Positions 43,875 to 52,858 of a stretch of 64,000 nt of DNA are shown piece after piece. Both the position numbers and the translations under genes were made by a program. The first letter of the stretch is position 1. Every line of letters begins with the position of its first letter. Origin of the DNA: Zelopaecilomyces penicillatus (taxonomy: Eukaryota; Ascomycota; Sordariomycetes; Hypocreales; Pseudodiploosporaceae); NCBI GenBank assembly GCA_005765155.1, contig VCCP01000004.1, forward strand, positions 5,270,001 to 5,334,000, given 5' to 3'. The notes beneath the pieces are model-generated. The model was given only the letters and a program-made list of their open reading frames with translations, did no database searches and was not told the DNA's origin.

Positions 43875-44154
43875 AACATTTTACCTTGCACGATAGATGG
43901 GACGACAAAACTGTCCTACGGGTTTACATCTTTTTCTCGCAGTCAGCTTTTATCTGCATCAGTATGGCGTTTGGGGTGCCTGACGGCAAGAGAGCATTGG
44001 AGGATTCGCGTGTGATTATTGCCAGTTCACTCATTTGTACTACCAACATTTTTCATACACAACACTCAATACAGTAATCAACTTCTATACTTTGCATGGT
44101 ATTCCAACATTCAATTCTGTGACTGTATTATTCCGTTTGTCCAGCCATTTGCCT

Positions 44155-44703
44155 CTACTTTTGAAATGTCTTGACGGCTTTCCGTAATGACCGAGTAATA
44201 ACATTAATCACCTCCAACCCTCTCAACAATGTGCTCTCTGGAACTCTTGACGCGACGTTTAAGCTAAAAGCCTCGTGGCCCTTGAGCAATTCCTTCAGAG
44301 ATGGTAAAAGTACAATGTCCAATGCCGAATCTTGATACAGCTTCTTCTTGCTGATGATCAATTCCAGCGCAATCGGGTTGTCAATCGCCAGAGTGGCATT
44401 TACGTGCGCGATGAGGGCGTTGGCGTCGGCTTCTGAGATTTCATCGGGAAGCTGGCCAGAGTTGTAGACTCCTCCGGCGAGAGCTGCCTTCACGCCTGTG
44501 ACGCTCACGAGCTGAGGCGCTGCGGCTATGATGCCGCCTTGGTAGTTGCGGACAAGATCGATGAGGACTTTGACGTTTGTGTCGATGTTGGTCACATCTT
44601 GCAGCACCTGAGCCATGGTTGATTCACGTTTTAGGTTTGATGATGGAGGTGCTGCGGAAGCGGCGGCGGCGAAAAGGAGGAGTGCTTTGAGGATGCGGAC
44701 CAT
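44155..44703 (-). CDS. Secreted hydrophobic surface-binding protein A-like (HsbA) protein
   Basis: A 182-residue secreted protein, intronless. A signal peptide (MVRILKALLLFAAAASA) and a possible KR processing site are followed by an all-helical domain: VLQDVTNIDTNVKVLIDLVRNY, NALIAHVNATLAIDNPIALE and DIVLLPSLKELLKGHEAFS. This helical pattern is typical of the HsbA family, whose members bind hydrophobic surfaces in Aspergillus and can recruit hydrolases. The function here is inferred by family only. It lies between an hsp30 gene and a secreted glycosidase-like gene. Confidence 0.85.
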   Translation of the reverse strand: MVRILKALLLFAAAASAAPPSSNLKRESTMAQVLQDVTNIDTNVKVLIDLVRNYQGGIIAAAPQLVSVTGVKAALAGGVYNSGQLPDEISEADANALIAHVNATLAIDNPIALELIISKKKLYQDSALDIVLLPSLKELLKGHEAFSLNVASRVPESTLLRGLEVINVITRSLRKAVKTFQK

Positions 44704-45350
44704 AATTGCGACGGTTTGCTAAGTGTTTTTGAAGTTTGGTATCTCGGTTGTAAGGCCGTCGTTCAAGTTAGATGATTGAGCGAAAACAATTGGAGACGAC
44801 ATTCGTTTTGTAGGCTTCTTCCTATACCCTGCTGGGCTTCAGTCCTTCCGTTTATCACAATCACCCGCCATCACACATGTGAGACATTGTCTAGGTCATC
44901 AGGCAGCTACACCGAGTGCCTCGGTTCCGCTATTATTTACAGACTAGATCCAGCATCACTGCGGGGAAGGTGAGTGGGATTGAAAATGGGAAAGCAATTT
45001 TGGTTGCTCGTAGACCATCCGCTGTCTTGGGGGTTTTTGGTATTCATTCGCAGAACCAAGAAACAAATCCTACCTAATCAGTTTTGGGCAAGGGTTGCGA
45101 ATCTCTCGCACCTATCGGCAGTTGGCTCACCTTGGCTAGGTGCCCAAAGTAGCATAGACACCTTTCTGGCTGTGACTTTCTAGATGTACCGACAGGCCTT
45201 GACAGTAACATTGAAATCCATGGCCCAGGTCATAAAGTACCGATGTGAACACACAATTGGACTGTCCCTGATTGTGGCTGCCGTCATCATTGACGAATTA
45301 AATACAATTACTACGTAGTACACAGTCTGGCTACCCCATTTTCAACATCT
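44704..45350. other. Intergenic region, no gene seen
   Basis: The HsbA-like promoter and the 3' flank of the glycosidase-like gene. No coding feature. Confidence 0.5.
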
Positions 45351-47627
45351 TTAAGCATACTTTGCGTTCCTCCGAACAGCCAAAAACGTCAAACTCCACA
45401 ACTGCCGCACATTGCTCTCCGTTGCCCCCGACACCCCCGGCGGCGGCGGCAAAGCACCAAGAGGAGCCAACTTGAAGGCATCATCATTATCACCCGTGCC
45501 ATTGCTGCTGCTTCCAGCCGTGTATTTCCAGCTCCACACCTCGGACTGCAACTGCGCTTCATTCTTCTCAATGACATCCCACAACCGGTTATACGCTGCT
45601 TTCAATGCCGTGAAAACACCCTTGTCGTTACAAAATTTGGGCGTCTCACAGTCCGATGATCGAGCTTCGTATCTAGGCTTTGAATGCGGGCATCGCGCGA
45701 GTTGTCGCTCGAGACCTTTAGCCATCAGTGCTAGCTGCCAGCTCCATACTACTGTGCCGTGGTACGCGCTGTTGGTGAAGTTGGCAATGAGGACGTTGTC
45801 GTTGGAGAGTGCAGGATTGGCGACGACCATGCCAACAGGTGTGGTCAAGCCGGCTGGGAACGGCCGGAGGATGGCGTTGGCAGAGGCGTTGATAAATCTC
45901 GTGAGTTGATCGTCGTTTGTTGAGTTTAATAGGTAGTGGCGGAACCCCGTGTCTGTGTGCGTAACGGGGATCAGATCAGGGCTCCGGATGCTCTTAATGG
46001 CCAGGGCGTAGTCGATAACCTTGCCGTTTGTAGAGTACTGCGCGATGCAGTCGCTCTGGGTAGGGCCTTTGTAGAACTTGTTCTTGCTTGTAAACTGTTC
46101 GAGGCGCGCAACAGCAGTCTTTGTGTTGATACTGTACTGGAAGAACGGAAGCGTCTTGTCCTCCCACACTTTCGCTCTTCGTGCTGCGCCTGCAGCCCAG
46201 CTTTTGGTAATGGAGTTCTTGGGGAACACACCAGGCATGGCGGCGAGGTTTGAGATTGCGTAGAGCGCAGCGGGAACGAGAGCGCAGTTCACATCAAATG
46301 CAATGCGTCCGTTTCCGAGACCATAAGTAGAATCGCGCCATTGTCCAACAATCTCGCCTTTCTTCAGCCCAATAAGATTCTCAACTTTTTGGTGTTTCTC
46401 AAACGCCGCCGTGATGTTCATTATTTTTTGCGCTGTCGTGTAGCTTAAATCACCCCAGGTGAGGCCCTTGTTCTCAACATCTACAGCCCCGGCTTTTGTG
46501 CTTAGTAGAGGCGTTATTCTTTTGGGAGAGGACTGAAAATATCGCGCCATGACAATGGGGAGGAAGTAATCCGTGTCGACCATGGGATAAGTGAAGCCAG
46601 CAGCGGTGGAGCTGATATTCTTTTGGAGGTTGACAAATGTTGCATAATCGCCAATAGTCTCCTCGTGGCATACTGAGCCATCGGATCTGTTGACACGCTC
46701 CAAGGCGGCGCCAATAACAGCTTCCATTGCGGAACCTTTGCCTGTGCTGAGAATGTCTTGTAGTAATAGTGCGGTGATGATGCTATCTCGGCCAAAGTAC
46801 GTGAGGAATCGCCATCCGCCAGCTAGGAGCTTCTCCGTATATGAGAAGAATGAAAGCGATGATATCTGATCGGGCTTCTTCTTGATGAGAGTTTGGGAGT
46901 GGGGGTTCAGGATTTCTTTGGGGGTTAACTGCTTTAGCTGTGGGTAGTTGAAGTATGCAGAGAAATGATACTCTCCCGCACCAAACTTGACAGATGATCC
47001 TGCGACCTTGATAGTATTTTTGTTGTTTTTCCAGGGCATCAAGGTGAACGTCGTTGTGGTGATGTTGTCCAACCACAATCGGGAAATTTGCACGCCTCCA
47101 TCCTTGAATGGGGTGATCTTGAGAGCATCCTGGATGATGGGGCTCAGCAGACTCGGGCCCTCTGTGAAATCCCGAATGTTTCTAACGCTTCCCAAAATAG
47201 CCACAGACAACTCCGCTGAGGCATTAAACGAAATCACGCCTTCCACACCGACATTAGGATTCTCAGACTTGTCGTCTTTCTCATAAACAGGGCCAAGAGG
47301 ACTTCCAATGGTGGAATTGACGAGCTGGATCGCAAGAGTACCGTTTTTACCGCTTTGGGGTTGGTAAAATGTGCACACGCCGCTGTTTCCAGCTGGCCAT
47401 GCCACGATAAAGCGTGGACCGATGATAGAAAGATCACTGTCGGGTAGTGGGCTCGTCACAACGGTTTGGGTGTCTGCATTGCAGTCTGAGTAGAAGAAGT
47501 TGTCATATGGCGGGTCGCTGAGATGTTGGACTCTACGGTCGCAATTGGGCGTTGTGTCTTGGTTTGCGGCGATGACATGACTGCCAAGTAGCGTCAAAGC
47601 CACCAAAGGCTTGAGCATGGTGAGCAT
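45351..47627 (-). CDS. Secreted six-hairpin glycosidase-like protein
   Basis: A 758-residue, intronless, secreted protein. Residues 1-20 (MLTMLKPLVALTLLGSHVIA) are a signal peptide; many Asn-X-Ser/Thr sites fit an extracellular glycoprotein. The central part contains LAGGWRFLTYFGRDSIITALLLQ, the block seen in glycogen-debranching and related (alpha/alpha)6 enzymes, followed by helical barrel segments such as DYATFVNLQKNISSTAAGFTY, FDVNCALVPAALYAISNLA and TVVWSWQLALMAKGLERQLA. The N-terminal 250 residues look beta-rich. It is probably a polysaccharide-active enzyme, but the CAZy family and substrate cannot be told. A second ATG (Met4) follows closely and could be the start. A TATA box is about 95 bp upstream. 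Confidence 0.82.
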   Translation of the reverse strand: MLTMLKPLVALTLLGSHVIAANQDTTPNCDRRVQHLSDPPYDNFFYSDCNADTQTVVTSPLPDSDLSIIGPRFIVAWPAGNSGVCTFYQPQSGKNGTLAIQLVNSTIGSPLGPVYEKDDKSENPNVGVEGVISFNASAELSVAILGSVRNIRDFTEGPSLLSPIIQDALKITPFKDGGVQISRLWLDNITTTTFTLMPWKNNKNTIKVAGSSVKFGAGEYHFSAYFNYPQLKQLTPKEILNPHSQTLIKKKPDQISSLSFFSYTEKLLAGGWRFLTYFGRDSIITALLLQDILSTGKGSAMEAVIGAALERVNRSDGSVCHEETIGDYATFVNLQKNISSTAAGFTYPMVDTDYFLPIVMARYFQSSPKRITPLLSTKAGAVDVENKGLTWGDLSYTTAQKIMNITAAFEKHQKVENLIGLKKGEIVGQWRDSTYGLGNGRIAFDVNCALVPAALYAISNLAAMPGVFPKNSITKSWAAGAARRAKVWEDKTLPFFQYSINTKTAVARLEQFTSKNKFYKGPTQSDCIAQYSTNGKVIDYALAIKSIRSPDLIPVTHTDTGFRHYLLNSTNDDQLTRFINASANAILRPFPAGLTTPVGMVVANPALSNDNVLIANFTNSAYHGTVVWSWQLALMAKGLERQLARCPHSKPRYEARSSDCETPKFCNDKGVFTALKAAYNRLWDVIEKNEAQLQSEVWSWKYTAGSSSNGTGDNDDAFKLAPLGALPPPPGVSGATESNVRQLWSLTFLAVRRNAKYA

Positions 47628-48538
47628 GTTTAGTTTGGGAGGTCAATGGCAAAATGAACGGTCGAGTGGGATCGCCACGCTTGTCAAACATGTTCCACTG
47701 CCGCATTGGCATGGTCCCTTATATAACATTCGGAGTATGATGGTTGTAGACGCAAACGTCATGGATTTCCTGCTTTGCCTAGGGGGTCCCTGACGGCTTA
47801 TTCTGTCCAATGCCCTTAAAATGGGCAAAATCCGGGGTTAATCTCCTTTACTTTGAGTGTTATGACGGCGGGATCTGCGGAGAACTCGGTGCTTTCACGG
47901 CTCCACTATCAAAGTACCGGGTTTGTGGATGTTTACCTGGTTTGGAAGTTTACATCGTCGGCCTGGTCGGTTAAGTGGATTCTGGTTGGGGAGGGGGAAT
48001 GGTTGAAGATGTAATATGTAATACGGAGTAACACGTAACGGGATTGAGCTTGATTGGCTCAACCCTCTTAGGTAGATTAAGGTTCGAGCTTTGTTCTACC
48101 ACGCGGCTTTCCCATGTGTGGTAAACCGGGGTAATGGATCAGGGAATCGCGGATGCTGATCATCCATAATTGTCCGACAATGAGCTAAGCGGAGCCAACC
48201 ACCGGAAAATGAGTGGAATCGTCGGGGTAAAGAAGCTGGGTTAGGTGTGATGGATGCCGGGCAACCTTGACAGACAGCCACCAAGGCGCGCTCTTATCAC
48301 ACAGTTCATACGAGTACCATCTCTGACAAAACTAGCTCAATCCCACCTGTGGATACAAGCTATGAAGCGGAGACTTGATCTCACATGTGAAAAAGCATAT
48401 CATTTGCCTCCTCAAGGATTTTCAAAGCGCATACATGAAACGACTTCATATTATACATTGGCATTCCGTTGCTATGGCCATGTTCCACGAGATACTCCCA
48501 TTTACCAGCCTATCCGTCAGGTACGATAATTCATTATT
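47628..48538. other. Intergenic region between minus-strand genes
   Basis: Promoter of the glycosidase-like gene at the left, including a TATATAA box at 47719-47726, and the 3' flank of the trehalose synthase gene at the right. No gene seen. Confidence 0.5.
47719..47726 (-). promoter_or_regulatory. TATA box of the glycosidase-like gene
   Basis: TTATATAA on the minus strand about 92-99 bp upstream of the first ATG. Confidence 0.45.
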
Positions 48539-51113
48539 TTAATTTGAACTGCTCTTGCCGTCGGGATTGCCCGCCTCCTCCCTTAGAATGTCACTTACCC
48601 ACCGCTCACGACCTGGCAATTGGTCGGCAGAGTCGAGACATTTTGAGACCAGGTAATACCATGCAGCAGCATTCCCCACTGTACTAATATGATCCGTTAC
48701 ACTAGCACTCGCTGCCTCGCTCAGCTTACAGTAAAGACCATAATCAGTGAAGAGATCTACCAAGTGATTGGCAACAGCTTCTGGATCATTTGGCTGCACG
48801 AGGTAGCCGTTTACTCCATGCTGGATCTGAAGCGCAATTCCTCCAACATGCGTGCCAATAACCGGACGACCCTTGCGTAAGGCCTCGGAGACTTTAACTT
48901 CAAAACCCTCGCTAGTCGATAGCTGTAGAACAACATAAGCATTTGCGATGAGGTAGTTCAGCACTTGGTCATAGGGATCTAGCCGCATCACACTGATATC
49001 CTGTAAAAGATGAGGACACTGTGTTTCAATTTTCGTCATAACTTGGTGGAAGATATCAGACCCATCGGGATCATCAACGGATCCGTTGCCGCAACTACAT
49101 CACTGATTAGGGCATGAAGACCAAAAGGATCCCGGAATTCTTACAGCACAAGTTGAGGGGGGCTGTCACTGATCCCTCGTTCATCCAGCTGCCTGCGAAA
49201 TTCGGCATAGGAGTCAATGACAGTTGGGATACCCTTCGAAGGATCGAAACGTGCAACCTGTATAATGTACTTGCCTATGAAAAATCAGCATCTGATACAT
49301 TTTGGGATAGGTTCTCAGCACTTACGCTCAGGCCAGTGGAGCTCCGTCATGCGCTGCAAGTGACATTGAGTATTATACATATGGCTATAGTATTTTGTAT
49401 CCCATGTATTCATATGTTTATTCAAGCCATCCAAACTTTATCAAGGGTGAGTCCCAATTGAGCTTCAAAAAATAATGAGTTTTTATGGTAATATGACTTA
49501 CAAATCACTTGTGGCTGGCATATATAATACTTTATCCCTGGGAACATTACGTGGCACAAAACTCGGCACTGGGTGGGCGACGAATAGATCGCAATGCTGG
49601 ATGCTAGCCCAAAGCAAGTCCCATATCTTTGATTGAGCAGATCCAGGCAGAGCAACAAGATCAGTTCGAATCTGAATATGTGATCGGTAAATCACCCGTC
49701 GGTTGGGTGTGGCTGCTTTTATAAGGGGGATTAAGCCAGCCATCTGGGGATCATCAACCTAGTAAACGTTATTACACCATTCCATCAGGCACTGGAAGCC
49801 ATCTTAATGTGCTTAAGCGGGCACCAAATTGGACTTACAACGATAACATCAGCACCACCCTGATCTGGTGGACACAAAGGGCCTTTATCAGCAAACCAGT
49901 AGCGACTCGCATTTTCGGCTACCCATTGGATGACCATTGCCCACTCTATGTCGGACACAACACACTCTGTCTGCTGCCCGACACCTTGAAGAAGGTTGTG
50001 CACATTTTTCGTAATGCGAAAAACTCTTGGTCGAGGTTTAGGGACTTTTCATCCGAAGATTAGTTCAAAGCCAGGTGACATCATGAAAAAGGGAGTTGAA
50101 CTAACCATACCAACCAACATCCACCCCTATTGCTCGGGAAAATCGGACGAGCGAGTGTCGCATTAGTGCAACTCCGCCTCCTTGGGGGGTGCTGCTAAAA
50201 AAAGCAACCTTCGTTTTACTATTCTGAAGTCTTGTTGCATAAACAAGCATGGCTTCCCATGACGCCTGGGTACACTTTGATCTGTAGTCTTGGGCCAGGA
50301 CGAGCTGAGCCCGGAAGCCTGCATCAACTTGCACCAAGCCTTGCCATCCTATCTGGAGGAGGGGAGTCTGTGAGGGGCCAAAATACCTATTTTTGGTCTA
50401 TTATTAATACATACAACAAAAGGATGCAACACATTATAAAAAAGGTAGGGCGAATGCGCACAGCAAGCACTTACATGATGCATTTGCGGGCCAAAGAATC
50501 AGCCTGTTCATCCACTGGTTTGGTAGCCCAGAAGCCTTTTCTTCCATCGCAGTCCTCATAACCCCCGCCAATAACGATGGGCAAAATATCAAGTTCAAGC
50601 CAGAGGCGTGAACAAAGTGTGGAGCTGAGGCAGGCAAGACCACTCCAAACTCCTGCACCAATAAACTTGACAGAATCGCTGTGTTCATAGGCTTCAATAG
50701 CCTTGATGATATAGTCTGCAATGCCATTGGGGCCAGAACCTTTGGCAGCAGCTAAATCAACATGCTGGACCGAGTAATCAATCAGATACACGCTGTCGCG
50801 AACAGCAAGGGCCAAAGTAATGGACTCGTCGCTAGTGGAAGCGGCAGATATGCCGAGATATAAAGCCTATAGAGAATTAAGTTCTTAGTGCGGTGAAATC
50901 CTCACATCCCAAAGCATTTGGGACCTCGTTAAACAAGGGGGAGTAATTGGTGTAATGCTAAAAAAAAAATCATGGGAATTGGCTAGGGATTACAAGTGGA
51001 CTGACTGTAAGGCGGGATCCGAATGAGGCCTTTTCTATTCTTGAAACTCCCGTGCTCTGCCGATGATGCCTCAAATTAACATTGAAGAATTCATATCTCC
51101 CGGAGTGTTCCAT
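48539..51113 (-). CDS. Trehalose synthase/phosphorylase (GT4; ccg-9 type)
   Basis: A retaining glycosyltransferase of the clock-controlled-gene-9 / trehalose phosphorylase family, acting on trehalose in the cytoplasm. Seven exons are clear: 50866-50475, 50386-50106, 50044-49839, 49758-49502, 49435-49326, 49274-49145 and 49094-48539; together they code 643 residues in one frame. Signatures are SLARKCIM, VAFFSSTPQGGGVALMRHSL, GGADVIVVDDPQM, RVIYRSHIQIRTDL, YIIQVARFDPSKGI, GNGSVDDPDG, LQLSTSEGFEVKVSEALRKG and GRPVIGTHVGGIALQ. The first exon (GCT TTA...) begins in phase 0, so the start lies upstream. The ATG at 51113 opens a frame (MEHSGRYEFFNVN...) with several possible phase-0 donors, but I could not choose among them, so residues before ALYLGIS are uncertain. 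Confidence 0.85.
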
Positions 51114-52123
51114 CTCGTCTGTTGAATGCTTCAAGAAAGACGAGCCTTGTAGAGAAAATGCAGGTAAGAGAAAGCTTCGAAATGTACAAGGCAGCAATGC
51201 TCAGCTGGATAGTTGCGAATGAGCTTGGCTACCTCTAGACCTTGGATTAATCAAGCCTGTTGCTTATCTACTTTACAATTAATTTGGTCATACGATAATG
51301 ATGAAGAAATGAGGATGCATTTCCTCTGGCTGAAAGTGATGGCTGGATCGGTAAGTCTTGGCTTCACAAGGTCACACACATTGTTTCTATTAATCACGAC
51401 CCCATTTAGGTGTAGCATTGTACTTTTTGTTAGTGATACAAGTTACATGCTGGATCAAGCCTGCTATCAATTTATCATCAATGATGATATCAAATGTCAT
51501 ACAATGCCTAAATGCCTACCTTACCTATGCGTTTTTCTCCCTGTTTTGTTTTTCAGTCATGCCCTCAGTGTTGATCCAGTCTGCCGATGCAACTGGAGCT
51601 GAACCGCCAGCGTGAAGGTCTTCCAAGGTCGAGGAGATGGTGGTGCACAGCGATATTGGGGACTTGGCACGTTCCATGGTTGCCTAGGAGCTAGCTCCTG
51701 GCAGCCAACTGCGCGAATCCGGTTTATGGAAATGGTGAACCATGGGTGTGTTGAAGCCTCAAGATGTGACATCAAGATGAGTAGATATTATGGAGAGAAA
51801 TGCAGTGTGACTTGCTGATGACGCGTGATGTCCTATTATATTGGGGATTTAATATATTGATCGTATGTTTTTATTTTACGATAGTAGGTACAGAACTACT
51901 AGAGCTACCGTTGTGTTAACGGCTCGTAGGTCTGGCCGGTGCATCGTCCCCGGGCGCCAAATGAACCAATTCCTCATTCATAGCACGGCAAGGCAAAGCT
52001 GTTTTCCATCATCATCAACTGCACTTATAAATTGCCAATTGTTATCCCTCAATAATTTTCCTTCTTGAAATTCAGTATTGAGAAAAAAAAAACACTTTCA
52101 TCTCAAACAGCTTCAACAGTTAC
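51114..52123. other. Intergenic region between divergent genes
   Basis: Between the trehalose synthase (-) and hsp30 copy 2 (+), so both promoters lie here. A TATAAAT box at 52026 precedes hsp30 copy 2. No gene seen. Confidence 0.5.
52026..52032 (+). promoter_or_regulatory. TATA box of hsp30 copy 2
   Basis: TATAAAT about 98 bp upstream of the first ATG. A single TTCTTGAA unit lies in the leader near 52063-52071, a weaker match to a heat shock element than the one at copy 1. Confidence 0.45.
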
Positions 52124-52858
52124 ATGCAAGCTATCATATCACGCCGCCCATTTGGCACCTTGAAAGCACTACGAGGACTCACTATTCGCACCACTGCCAA
52201 AGTCCCTATACGCACAATGGCTTTTTTCCCGCGAACCTTCCCTGTTGACTCCTCATTCACCCCTCTCTTCCGTCTTCTAGACGCTTTTGACAACTACTCT
52301 CGACAGACAGGCACCGGCGAGCAGCATGTCGGACGGCGATCGGGCACTAGCTTCTGGCAACCTAAGTTTGACGTTCGTGAGGTTGGGGACAATTACCAAC
52401 TCCATGGCGAGCTGCCCGGGATGACCAAAGATAGTATCCACATCGAGTTCACTGATCCACAGACCTTGCTTGTACGCGGCAAGGTTGAGCGATCCTACGT
52501 CTCTGGTTCACCAACTGCCGGTTTGCTTGACCAGCCGGGACAGAAAGAACAAATCACCGAGGGTGGTGAATCCGGCGCACCACAAAAGGACAAGTCTGAG
52601 TCTGCCAACGGAGACAAAAAAGATAAGCAGGCTACTTCTGGTGCTGGAAAGGAAGTCGAGAAGTCGGATGAGAAGCATCCTGATCGCGGTGTAAAGTACT
52701 GGCTCTCTGAGCGTACTGTTGGTGAATTCTGTCGGACATTCAACTTCCCCGCCCCAGTTGATCAGGATGCAGTGTCTGCGAGTTTTGAGAATGGCATTTT
52801 AGGTGTTGTCGTACCAAAGGCCAAGAAGCAGGCTGCTCGCCGCATTGATATCAAGTAA
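52124..52858 (+). CDS. Small heat shock protein, Hsp20/Hsp30 family (copy 2, with N-terminal extension)
   Basis: A 244-residue, intronless alpha-crystallin chaperone, paralogous to the gene at 43215. The core begins FWQPKFDVREVGDNYQLHGELPGMTKDSIHIEFTDP; a Lys/Glu/Ser-rich insertion of about 80 residues follows; the domain ends NGILGVVVPKAKKQ. The first 31 residues (MQAIISRRPFGTLKALRGLT and onward) are Arg- and Lys-rich with no acidic residue and resemble a mitochondrial presequence. A second ATG at 52217 (MAFFPRTFP) matches the start of copy 1, so initiation at both sites could give mitochondrial and cytosolic forms. This is inferred only from sequence. Confidence 0.9.
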   Translation: MQAIISRRPFGTLKALRGLTIRTTAKVPIRTMAFFPRTFPVDSSFTPLFRLLDAFDNYSRQTGTGEQHVGRRSGTSFWQPKFDVREVGDNYQLHGELPGMTKDSIHIEFTDPQTLLVRGKVERSYVSGSPTAGLLDQPGQKEQITEGGESGAPQKDKSESANGDKKDKQATSGAGKEVEKSDEKHPDRGVKYWLSERTVGEFCRTFNFPAPVDQDAVSASFENGILGVVVPKAKKQAARRIDIK

